In this document: piece by piece, positions 5,795 through 12,481 of the stretch
Position numbering within the stretch: position 1 is the first letter of the stretch
Layout: each line of letters starts with the position of its first letter
Assembly: GCA_964471555.1 (NCBI GenBank)
Contig: CAYYGM010000090.1
Span: 1 to 17,195, forward strand
Direction of reading: 5' to 3'
DNA length: 17,195 nucleotides
DNA from: JADLFV01 sp964471555
Lineage (GTDB): Bacteria > Planctomycetota > Phycisphaerae > Phycisphaerales > Phycisphaeraceae
Program-made: the position numbers and the translations under genes
The notes under the pieces: generated by a model
What the model was told of the DNA's origin: nothing
Database searches by the model: none
Seen by the model: the letters and a program-made list of their open reading frames with translations, nothing else

Positions 5795-6739
5795 TCAGAC
5801 CGCCCGGGGATGCGCTTCGTTGTAGGCCGTACGCAGCCGCATGCTCGACAGGTGGGTGTAAATCTGGGTGGTCGAGAGCGACTGGTGGCCGAGCAGTTCC
5901 TGCACGCTGCGCAGGTCGGCTCCGTTGTCCAGCAGGTGGGTGGCGAAGCTGTGGCGCAGGGTGTGCGGGCTGATGGTCGGATCGAGGCCGGCACCCTTGA
6001 GGTACTTATCCAGCTTGCGGCGCACCGAGCGCGAGCTGAGCCGGCCGCCGTTCTTGTTGACGAACAGCGGGATGGCAGTCTCGGTCATCGAGCGATCGCG
6101 CAGGGCGCGGAAACGGGGATCCGGCTCAAGCAACGTCAGGTAGTGACGAATGGCCGCCAGGGCGTGCGAGCCCAGCGGCACGATGCGTTCCTTTTTTCCC
6201 TTGCCGCGAATGTGCAGGGTCTGTCCGCCGAAGTCCAGGTCATTGCGGTTCAGGTCCACCAGTTCCGACACGCGCACGCCGGTGGAGTAAAGCGTTTCGA
6301 GGATGGCGCGATCGCGAGCGCCGAGGGTGTCGCGGTTGTCCGGTGCCGCCAGAAGCTTTTCAACCTGCTCAACGCTGATGGCCTTGGGCAGACGCTTGGT
6401 CTGCTTGGGCGTGCGGATCAGCAGCATGGGGTTGGTCTGCATGTGGCCGCGCTTCTGCATCCAGCGATAGAAGGATCGCAGGGTGGCGATCTTGCGGGCG
6501 GTGGTGGCCGGCGAATAGCCGAACCCATCGAGATGCGTCAGGAAGCTGCGGATGCCGACGGTGTCGATCGCGGAGAGCTGCTGATCGACACTGCTGCCGT
6601 TGTTGCTCTGCCCGGCCAGGTGCTCGCAGTACTGGCGCAGGTCGGCACCATAGCAGCGAGCCGTGTAAGGGCTGAAGTGCCGTTCGTGACGCAGGTAATC
6701 AACGAACTGCTGGACGAGAGAGTGATTGGGGTCGGACAT
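5795..6739 (-). CDS. Tyrosine recombinase of the XerC/XerD family
   Basis: A 314-residue site-specific recombinase, near the usual XerC/D length of about 300. The N-terminal SAM-like core-binding domain spans about 8-105. The catalytic domain (about 118-305) shows all the expected residues: Arg156 (TGVRVSEL), Lys180 (HIRGKGKKER), His259 and Arg262 (HTLRHSFATHLL), His285 (LLGHQSLS) and nucleophile Tyr294 (TQIYTHL). Xer enzymes resolve chromosome dimers at dif during segregation. The sequence does not let me choose between XerC and XerD without alignment. ATG at 6739 has AAGGA eight bases upstream. A short polar stretch around residues 43-57 (QSNNGSSVDQQ) looks like a small insertion. It stands alone, 158 bases after the lipoprotein gene, and is followed by a strong hairpin. 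No integrase-associated phage genes or att-like repeats are seen nearby, so a housekeeping role fits. Confidence 0.93.
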   Translation of the reverse strand: MSDPNHSLVQQFVDYLRHERHFSPYTARCYGADLRQYCEHLAGQSNNGSSVDQQLSAIDTVGIRSFLTHLDGFGYSPATTARKIATLRSFYRWMQKRGHMQTNPMLLIRTPKQTKRLPKAISVEQVEKLLAAPDNRDTLGARDRAILETLYSTGVRVSELVDLNRNDLDFGGQTLHIRGKGKKERIVPLGSHALAAIRHYLTLLEPDPRFRALRDRSMTETAIPLFVNKNGGRLSSRSVRRKLDKYLKGAGLDPTISPHTLRHSFATHLLDNGADLRSVQELLGHQSLSTTQIYTHLSSMRLRTAYNEAHPRAV

Positions 6740-6897
6740 GGCGGACTTCCTTCAGGCGTATAGGGTGGATGAATCCATTGACAGATCAGCGCAGCGAATC
6801 GCGCGGCGCAAGGCGTCGAGGTTCGGTCGTTCGCAGGATGACGGGTTGAGGCTCATGCGTCGTCGGTCCACGTCGGGCCGACCTGCGCCGGCCATCT

Positions 6898-7656
6898 CTA
6901 GGGCTCGCCCGCGGCGGTCATGGAGTTGCCGGCCAGGCGATCACGTTCGCCGACCAGCAGTCGCTGCACCGCCAGGTGGGCGACGAATTCACTGAACAGG
7001 TCCATGCTGCTGCGATAAAGCGCGTTGCTGATCGCGTCGTTGTCTGACTCGCCGCGGCCGGCGGCATACGCCTCCAAAAGACTGCGCATGCCCGGGTCGG
7101 CGGCGTCGTAATACGCGCTGACGGCTGAGTCCGGCCCCTGCGTTCGCTGCGGAATCACGGGGCGCGTCTGCTGATCGACGGCCGCGCGTGTCAGAGCACG
7201 TTCATCGATCACCTTCGGCATCGGCCGCAAGGGATCGAGGTACAACTCCACCGCCAGGCCGATCTTGGGCGGGTCGTACGGCTCGTATGCCGCGAGGGTG
7301 CCCACAATCAGTCCGTCAACCCCAAGCGTCTGCATCAGCCGCCGCACATCCTCCGGTGAGGATACGGCCGACATCTGCAAAGCCTCCATGGCGGCGATCA
7401 CGCGGTTGACCGGCAGAGCGTCGATGCGTGCGACGGTCTCCAACTGCCGGGACAGGTGATCAGCCATGCGATAGCCGTCGGCGTAGCTGCTGCCGGACTC
7501 GTTGCGGATCGGGGCAACCGCCCACAACTGGCGCTCGGCATACGGCGAATCCAGCGGCGGCTGCGGTTGACGGCGGACCATCAACTCGGAGCAACCACAG
7601 GCGCCGGTCAGCAAAGCGACGGCGATCAGGGTCAGCATGACCTGTTTACTTGTCAT
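6898..7656 (-). CDS. Predicted lipoprotein, CsgG/LpoB/TolB-N-like
   Basis: A 252-residue protein with a lipoprotein signal peptide: hydrophobic run to LLTGAC with Cys20 as the likely lipidated residue (a second Cys at 22). The core, from LWAVAPIRNESG (about 44-55) through LGVDGLIVGTLAAYEPYDPPKIGLAVELY (about 110-138), has the alternating strand/helix pattern of envelope proteins such as CsgG, LpoB and the N-terminal domain of TolB: 'V.P..N..G', then 'L....VDG.I.G.V..Y'. This resemblance is by pattern only. The C-terminal 80 residues are helical and not recognised. ATG at 7656 has AGGA about five bases upstream. It lies 107 bases after the TolB-like gene on the same strand, with a large palindrome in between. 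A role in outer-membrane or periplasmic assembly is inference. Confidence 0.82.
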   Translation of the reverse strand: MTSKQVMLTLIAVALLTGACGCSELMVRRQPQPPLDSPYAERQLWAVAPIRNESGSSYADGYRMADHLSRQLETVARIDALPVNRVIAAMEALQMSAVSSPEDVRRLMQTLGVDGLIVGTLAAYEPYDPPKIGLAVELYLDPLRPMPKVIDERALTRAAVDQQTRPVIPQRTQGPDSAVSAYYDAADPGMRSLLEAYAAGRGESDNDAISNALYRSSMDLFSEFVAHLAVQRLLVGERDRLAGNSMTAAGEP

Positions 7657-7707
7657 GGCGTCCTGCCTGGTTATGCATCGACTCCGTCGATGCGAGTTAC
7701 GGTTCGA

Positions 7708-7760
7708 TGTTTAGCCTCCGCGGCTACGCGGAGGCCCCGCGTCGCCGCGGGTGCTAAACA
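7708..7760. repeat. Three-way-junction palindrome between the two lipoprotein genes
   Basis: An outer perfect 8-base inverted repeat, TGTTTAGC (7708-7715) and GCTAAACA (7753-7760), encloses two smaller hairpins: CCTCCGCG/CGCGGAGG around GCTA (7715-7734) and CCCGCG/CGCGGG around a 4-base loop (7736-7751). The whole can fold into a compact cloverleaf-like junction on either strand. It starts four bases beyond the stop codon of the TolB-like gene and may act as a REP-like element, terminator or mRNA 3' stabiliser. Confidence 0.6.
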
Positions 7761-7763
7761 CGA

Positions 7764-9185
7764 CTACGGCGTCGGCACCATGACCGAGGCCGGGTTGCTG
7801 TTCCGCGACGGCTGTATGTCTCTGGCGGCGAAGGTCGGTCGCACGGCCCAGATGTTTTCCACACCGTTGGCCGCACGATCGGAAACGAACAGGATCGACC
7901 CGTCCGCCGACCAGGCCGGCTGAATGTTGGTGAACTTGCCGCTGGTCAGCTTCATGCGCCCGGTGCCGTCGGACGAAGTCACCCACAGGTCCGCCCGCGT
8001 GGCGCTGGCCGATGCATCAGCTTGCGGATCAATGACCGTGCAGAAGACCACCTGGTTGCCGTCGGGCGACCAGTCGGGGGTGATGACCGCGGCATTGGCG
8101 CTGACGGCAATTTCGGTGGGCGGCGTCGGTTCGCCGTTGACCAGGTTCATGGTCCAGACGCTGAACCAGCGTGTGCCGCGCTGACGGGCCCGCTGGAAGA
8201 GAATGGTGTCGCCGGTTGGGGACCAGTTGGGGAACAAACCTAAACCGATGACCTGGCGGGTCGAGGGATTGTTGACATCAATGACCACCATCTCCCACTG
8301 GCCGGACATTGAGCCGAGGCTGCAATAGACCAGCTTGGTGCCGTCGGGCGAGAAGGACGGGTGCAGGTCGATGGTCGGATCGGTGGTGAGCTGCCGCGGA
8401 TGACCGCCGGTGGCGGGCATGACGTAGATGTCGTAGGAGCCGCTGCGATTGGAAGCGAAAGCGATCCACTTGCCGTCGGGCGACCAGTTGGGCATGATCT
8501 CGTCGGCCGGGTCGTCGGTCAGTTGCGTGACCGCAGTGCCGTCGATGCGCTTGAGATACAGGTCAGCCGTGTCGCGGTGCCGGGTGGAGGAATAAACGAT
8601 CATCTTGCCGGCCGGATCGGGATCGGGATCGAAGTCCGCCCCTTCCACGGTGAAGGTCATCTGGCGCAGATCGTCGGTGCCGTCGAGCGGGCTGGAGCGG
8701 CCAGCGAAGTTGACCTCATCGACATGTCCGAACAAGCCCAGGGCGCCGACGCGCTGACGGGGCGGGTCGGCTGCTGGATTCACACCCACGGGCACCATCT
8801 GGTTACTTGCGGGGGCGGGGGCCATTCCAGGGGCGGACGTGCTGAAGTTCGCCTCACCGCTGCTTTCCATTGGGGCGGGTCCGCTGCTTGCGGACGAGAT
8901 CACCGGACGTCCGGTCGGATCGACCCGTGCCTGATCCTGACCAATCTGGCCCAACTGCTCAGTGTGCGGAGCCTCGAATTCGATGGGGCTGTCAGGAGTC
9001 GCCGAACGCTGTTCGCCCGGGTTGAGCTTCTCAGCCTGCTCCTGCTTAAACTGGCGATAGGCATCAACTTGCTGCTGTTCCTGCCACTTGATGCCCAGGC
9101 TGCCGTTGTAGAGTTGCTGGCACCCGCCGGTGGTCAGCAGCACGGTCAGCAGGAGTGTGGTCTTTTGTAGATAGGACTGGCTCAT
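7764..9185 (-). CDS. TolB-like beta-propeller lipoprotein (WD40-like/PD40 repeats)
   Basis: A 473-residue protein. The signal peptide (1-21) ends in LTTGGC, so Cys22 is probably lipidated. Residues about 30-145 are a Gln-, Pro- and Ala-rich low-complexity linker. Residues about 180-455 carry PD40/TolB-type propeller repeats, each with a strand, then [NDS]WSPDG and a following 'I.F.S' strand: NWSPDGKWIAFASNR (233-247), SFSPDGTKLVY (277-287), NWSPTGDTILF (320-330), DWSPDGNQVVF (371-381) and AWSADGSILFVSDR (425-438). TolB itself is periplasmic and part of the Tol-Pal envelope system; a lipidated form with a long linker is not standard TolB, and tolQRA and pal are not nearby. ATG at 9185 (GAGG about six bases upstream) is preferred to the in-frame TTG at 9215. 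It is probably co-transcribed with the lipoprotein gene downstream. Confidence 0.88.
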   Translation of the reverse strand: MSQSYLQKTTLLLTVLLTTGGCQQLYNGSLGIKWQEQQQVDAYRQFKQEQAEKLNPGEQRSATPDSPIEFEAPHTEQLGQIGQDQARVDPTGRPVISSASSGPAPMESSGEANFSTSAPGMAPAPASNQMVPVGVNPAADPPRQRVGALGLFGHVDEVNFAGRSSPLDGTDDLRQMTFTVEGADFDPDPDPAGKMIVYSSTRHRDTADLYLKRIDGTAVTQLTDDPADEIMPNWSPDGKWIAFASNRSGSYDIYVMPATGGHPRQLTTDPTIDLHPSFSPDGTKLVYCSLGSMSGQWEMVVIDVNNPSTRQVIGLGLFPNWSPTGDTILFQRARQRGTRWFSVWTMNLVNGEPTPPTEIAVSANAAVITPDWSPDGNQVVFCTVIDPQADASASATRADLWVTSSDGTGRMKLTSGKFTNIQPAWSADGSILFVSDRAANGVENIWAVRPTFAARDIQPSRNSNPASVMVPTP

Positions 9186-9316
9186 GATGCCCTCGCGGCA
9201 AGCAGTCAGGGACAAACGTCGGCTTCCCGGTTATCGGATTAGTTACCGCCTGTTCCTTGATTCTGAGCCGCCAACGCCTTTATCGGACGATTCCGGGGTG
9301 CCGCTTGAGGGATGGG

Positions 9317-9413
9317 GATGGCAGATGGCAGATGGAAAATGGCAGATGGAAGGGGCGGGCACGCTTTTCCATGCCTTGATCCATTTGCCATACGCCATTT
9401 GCCATCCACCATC
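9317..9413. repeat. Imperfect 35-bp inverted repeat of TGGCAnATGG units
   Basis: The left arm (9317-9351) consists of tandem GATGGCA/GATGGAA-type units. The right arm (9379-9413) is its imperfect complement made of CCATTTGCCAT units, with most differences being transitions that still allow G-U pairing in RNA. The 27-base spacer contains the GGGGCGGGC stretch. It lies in the divergent gap just before the plus-strand membrane-protein gene. Confidence 0.6.
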
Positions 9414-9427
9414 TTTACAATGCCGCC

Positions 9428-10651
9428 ATGGACCAAGGGCAGGCCTATCGCAGCGAGATGTTGATCGACGGCCGGGCCTATCACCTGCCCGCGCGGCGGG
9501 CTGGACGCATCTTCTCGCTCATCCTGACGTTGATCGGGGCCGGAGTGCTGGCGTTCGGGCTGTACCAGGGGTCGAACCTGTTCAAAGACGGCAGCACCAT
9601 CGGCAAAGTGTTGAGCTTGCCGGTCATGCTGTTTCCGCTGCTGGTATCGCTGGCGCTGTTCGGTGTGGCGATGATCCTGCTGACCGGCCGCAACAGCATC
9701 GAGATCACCCGCGATCAGGTTCGCAGCATCGATCGCCTCGGCCCCTTGCACTGGACACGCCGCCGCAACCGGGCGGACATTCTCCAACTCGACGTCAACA
9801 CCATGACCACCTCCACCAACGGCGGCCCCAAGCGCCCGGTGGAGAGCTTCGCTCTGCTGGCGGGCAAAGTTGACGAAGACCCTTCGCTGACCCGCAAACA
9901 GAACATGCGCCGCAACCTGATCATGGCCTGGGGCTACCCCCGGAAGCTACTGCTTGAGTTGGCCAACGAACTGTCGCACGAACTGGTGCTCACCGGCGGC
10001 AGCAGACTGCTCGATGATGTGGACGCCCTGCCGGTGACCGAGTCGGCCGGGTCGTTTGATGAACAGGAGCAGGCTGTTGATCGCCCGGTGTCGCGGCCGG
10101 AGGATGCCGTCACCTTGCTCGAACGCAATGACGTCGGCCTGACGCTAACCGTGCCGCCGCTGGGCATGCGCAAGGGCTCGAAGGGACTGTTCTTCTTCAG
10201 CCTGTTCTGGAACGGCTTCATGGCGGTGTTCACGCCGCTGATGCTCACCGGGTTGATCAAAGGCGATGTGGAAAGCGACCTGCCGGATTGGGCAATCCTC
10301 CCAGCCCTGATCGCGTTCCTGGCCCTGTTCTGGGCCATCGGCATCGGCATGTTTCTGGCTGCGTTTAATGCCGGAAAAAGGCGGGCGATTCTTGACGTGG
10401 TGGGCGACACGCTGGTGGTCACGCGACAGTCGATTTTCGGCACCAAACAGCAGGAATGGCGAGCCGAGGACCTCAAAGACATCTGCATGGGTTCCTCAGG
10501 CATGGAAGTCAACGACGTGCCCATCATGGAGCTGCAGATCCATCCCCACGGCGGCAAAAAAAGTGGCATGCTGCGGCAACTGCCCAACGAAGAGCTGACC
10601 TGGATCGCCTGGGAATTGCGGACGGCATTGGGGATCAGCAAAGCAAATTAA
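9428..10651 (+). CDS. Unrecognised membrane protein with duplicated 2TM plus soluble-domain architecture
   Basis: A 407-residue protein, the only plus-strand gene. Predicted membrane helices lie at about 27-47, 63-85, 254-276 and 287-312. Each helix pair is followed by a soluble beta-rich segment with a similar plan: a strand such as NSIEITRDQVRSIDRLG (89-105) or ILDVVGDTLVVTRQSIFG (321-338), then an R/W-containing strand (RRRNRADILQLDV; QEWRAEDLKDI), and a closing helix (KLLLELANELSHEL; NEELTWIAWELRTALG). This suggests an internal duplication of a PH-like 2TM unit, as in bacterial-PH (YdbT-like) membrane proteins, but the family is not certain. A charged linker (about 196-228) separates the halves. 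No clear Shine-Dalgarno sequence precedes ATG 9428. It converges on the DUF1802 gene. I do not assign a function. Confidence 0.82.
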   Translation: MDQGQAYRSEMLIDGRAYHLPARRAGRIFSLILTLIGAGVLAFGLYQGSNLFKDGSTIGKVLSLPVMLFPLLVSLALFGVAMILLTGRNSIEITRDQVRSIDRLGPLHWTRRRNRADILQLDVNTMTTSTNGGPKRPVESFALLAGKVDEDPSLTRKQNMRRNLIMAWGYPRKLLLELANELSHELVLTGGSRLLDDVDALPVTESAGSFDEQEQAVDRPVSRPEDAVTLLERNDVGLTLTVPPLGMRKGSKGLFFFSLFWNGFMAVFTPLMLTGLIKGDVESDLPDWAILPALIAFLALFWAIGIGMFLAAFNAGKRRAILDVVGDTLVVTRQSIFGTKQQEWRAEDLKDICMGSSGMEVNDVPIMELQIHPHGGKKSGMLRQLPNEELTWIAWELRTALGISKAN

Positions 10652-10733
10652 GCCACGGATGAACACGGATACGCACGGATGAAAACGCATTGGATTCCTG
10701 TCTCATCTGTGATTATCCGTGTTCATCCGTGGC
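10652..10733. repeat. 20-bp perfect inverted repeat between convergent genes, probable bidirectional terminator
   Basis: The 20-base arm at 10652-10671 (GCCACGGATGAACACGGATA) is exactly complementary to 10714-10733, and an inner pair of CACGGATGA / TCATCTGTG extends the pairing with one mismatch. It begins at the base after the plus-strand gene's stop, and its right arm contributes the last codons and stop of the DUF1802 gene. The unit resembles ACGGATGAACACGG-type dispersed repeats seen in many environmental bacterial genomes (recalled, not checked). Confidence 0.7.
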
Positions 10734-11291
10734 CAAACTCATTTCGATGCGCTCAAGCAATGCAGCGAAATCATCATCACTGATTGCCGCAGTCGCCCCG
10801 CTTTCGTCGATCGCGTCCGCTTCGTCCAGATCGACCCAACTCCTGCACCCCGCATAGCGCGGCTGGTTGGCGATCATCCTGCTCTGCGGCAATCGAAACG
10901 CCCGCAAGGCCAGCAGGTAAATAGGGCGATCCGGCTTGTAGTTGAAGCGCATGTCGATCTGCTCGCGCGTCCAGCAATGCAGATCATCAAGCTGATCGAA
11001 CGCTTCACGCGATTGCACCTGCCAGATGCGGGCTGCCTCCGCGTAACCTCTGATCTGCAACTCGCCCGGCTCCTGTCCGAATGTCTTAACCCGCCCCTGG
11101 TACGGCGACTTCAACTTCCCGGGATCCTGATGCTCCCAGGCGGGAAACAGAGCAAAGCGATCCACCTCCAGCTTGAACCGCCCCGGCCCGCCCTCCTCGT
11201 GAATCCCGCCCTTGCGCAACACAATGGCGAGACTGCCTTCAACCAGCAGGTCACAAACCACCGCCCATTCCTTGAGTGCGATCTTCAGCAT
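10713..11291 (-). CDS. DUF1802 family protein
   Basis: A 192-residue soluble protein. The N-terminal KEWAVVCDLLVEGSLAIVLRKGGIHE and the following FALFPAWEHQ are characteristic of DUF1802, a family of about 180-200 residues found in cyanobacteria and other bacteria, whose function is unknown. The conserved RKGG and LFP..EHQ positions suggest a nucleotide- or nucleic-acid-related fold, but that is not established. ATG at 11291 is the only reasonable start; ribosome-binding sequence is weak (GGTGG 10 bases upstream). The last residues (SLATDEHG) and the stop are encoded by the right arm of the inverted repeat at 10714-10733, so the C-terminus has been set by a repeat insertion or by recruitment of the repeat. 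It is convergent with the membrane-protein gene and stands alone. Confidence 0.88.
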   Translation of the reverse strand: MLKIALKEWAVVCDLLVEGSLAIVLRKGGIHEEGGPGRFKLEVDRFALFPAWEHQDPGKLKSPYQGRVKTFGQEPGELQIRGYAEAARIWQVQSREAFDQLDDLHCWTREQIDMRFNYKPDRPIYLLALRAFRLPQSRMIANQPRYAGCRSWVDLDEADAIDESGATAAISDDDFAALLERIEMSLATDEHG

Positions 11292-11474
11292 GATTCAGCA
11301 ACCACCGATTTCGCAGATGACACAGATTTCAAGACATTGTATAGGCGAACTCATAGGGATTGCACTTCGGCCGTGCGTCTTTCTCCCGGACCACAGCCGG
11401 GCAGACTGATCCAGGCACCACCCGTGTCGCCCCCACCACCACCGCTGCCGCCGACAGCGCCGTAACCCTTTCCT

Positions 11475-11510
11475 GGCTATTATTAGTTTTCTAAAAAACT
11501 AATAATAGCC
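11475..11510. repeat. Perfect 16-bp AT-rich palindrome
   Basis: GGCTATTATTAGTTTT (11475-11490) is followed by CTAA and then its exact complement (11495-11510). It is strikingly AT-rich against the GC-rich background. It could be an intrinsic terminator with T-rich arms, a protein-binding dyad, or the remnant of a small mobile element. No gene overlaps it. Confidence 0.65.
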
Positions 11511-11599
11511 TCGGGTGGAGGTGACGGCCGGCTGGGGGTTAATTCAACGTGGGGAGTCAGTCATACGGTTTGCGAAAAAACTTGGGTGTGTCTGCTTTA

Positions 11600-11638
11600 G
11601 CCGGCGTGTGTACCGGCCGGCATGCCGACTGAAGTCGG
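11600..11638. repeat. Cluster of GC-rich palindromes downstream of the methyltransferase
   Basis: GCCGG/CCGGC (11600-11604 with 11613-11617), the self-complementary CCGGCCGG (11613-11620) and CCGACT-GA-AGTCGG (11625-11638) overlap in 39 bases. On the minus strand they follow the methyltransferase stop by about 40 bases and may form its transcription terminator or a REP-like element. Confidence 0.4.
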
Positions 11639-11674
11639 TACGCCCGGAAGCATGAGTTTTTTGTGGGATTGATA

Positions 11675-12421
11675 TCAGAGCCAGGTTGCACGTGCACGAC
11701 AACGTCCGTTGGAAGGTTTAGCGGCGCGAACCAGCAGGCTATCCTGGTCCTGGTCATCTTGGGCCGGCAAATGAACGTGGCTGGCGATATGAAAGCCGGC
11801 CTCGGCAATCTCTTGCAGGATGTCGTCCGGCCGCCCGAAGTAGCGCACCGCCAGGTTGCCGTTGACGATCTGGCATCGGCTTCGCGGATCGAACCGGCCA
11901 GGAACCTTCCGGGGGTCGCCGCACATGGTGTGGACTACGAACGTGCCGCCGGGTTTGAGCAACTGCATGACATTGCAGAAGAACATCCGACGATCATCCG
12001 GGCCGATGATGCAATGCAAGCAGTGGCCGTCGACTATCCAGTCAGCCGGCGGGATTGGCAAAGTGAGTGGCCGGGTCAGGTCCGCAAGGAAGAACTGGGC
12101 TTGCAGATTCTGCTCGTCGGCTTTGCGTTGTGCCCATTGGATGGCGAAGGGCGCCACGTCAATCCCGATGACACGCCAGCCTTTGGACGCCCATGTCAGT
12201 GCAAGATTGCCCGCACCGCAGCCCAGTTCAAGCAGCACTGCCCCGGCATGCGGTGGCGTGGACAGTCCTGCGTATGTTTCAAAGTCCCGGATGCCGTCCT
12301 GAGTAACCGAGGATGGATCCCACCCCGGCAGTCCCGCGGCCTGTTTACGGCGGTAGGCCACATCATGGCCCGCGTAGTCGATGCGATAATCCGCAGGCAA
12401 CGGAGGTACGGGCGGCGGCAT
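11675..12421 (-). CDS. Class I SAM-dependent methyltransferase
   Basis: A 248-residue protein with the Rossmann-type SAM-binding fold: motif I LLELGCGAGN (63-72), an acidic strand-2 end GWRVIGIDVAP, then FFLADLTRP, ADWIVDGHCLHCI (motif II/III region) and LLKPGGTFVVHTM (post-motif strand 5 turn). It is closest in style to broad methyltransferase domain 25/11 or thiopurine/UbiE-like small-molecule enzymes; the substrate cannot be told. ATG at 12421 has GGAG seven bases upstream and is preferred; an ATG at 12469, 13 bases after the argS stop, would add 16 residues but has a poor ribosome-binding sequence. It directly follows argS in the same direction, probably as one operon, although no functional link is evident. 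Confidence 0.9.
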   Translation of the reverse strand: MPPPVPPLPADYRIDYAGHDVAYRRKQAAGLPGWDPSSVTQDGIRDFETYAGLSTPPHAGAVLLELGCGAGNLALTWASKGWRVIGIDVAPFAIQWAQRKADEQNLQAQFFLADLTRPLTLPIPPADWIVDGHCLHCIIGPDDRRMFFCNVMQLLKPGGTFVVHTMCGDPRKVPGRFDPRSRCQIVNGNLAVRYFGRPDDILQEIAEAGFHIASHVHLPAQDDQDQDSLLVRAAKPSNGRCRARATWL

Positions 12422-12481
12422 ATCGTCACTCCAACCCTTTGGGCCGATGCAGCGCCGCGGCAGAAACATCTTCGGCCGGGC

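Larger units (their letters stand above)
11292..11674. other. Gene-free region with several repeat elements
   Basis: About 383 bases with no supported gene. From left to right it has a degenerate CGCAGATGACACAGATTTC stretch (about 11312-11330), a Gly/Pro-codon-like GC-rich tract (11420-11460, read as proline-rich in one plus frame), the AT-rich palindrome at 11475-11510, and a cluster of GC-rich palindromes (11600-11638). No promoter pair was convincing. It may hold the terminators of both flanking minus-strand genes. Confidence 0.5.

Noticed and set aside
5795..6739. Recombinase as a phage or integron integrase
   Set aside because: No phage genes, att-like repeats, tRNA or cassette array nearby, and its length and motifs fit housekeeping XerC/XerD.
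5810..6763. 317-codon plus-strand frame opposite the recombinase
   Set aside because: It is about the same size as the real gene but lacks any conserved motif, while the minus strand has all Xer catalytic residues.
10719..11465. 248-codon plus-strand frame with a proline-rich end
   Set aside because: It is antisense to DUF1802 and crosses into repeat DNA; no start signal or domain.
11420..11465. Minus-strand Gly-rich reading frame suggesting a broken gene
   Set aside because: No start codon is available because stops lie just upstream within the AT palindrome; composition alone explains it.
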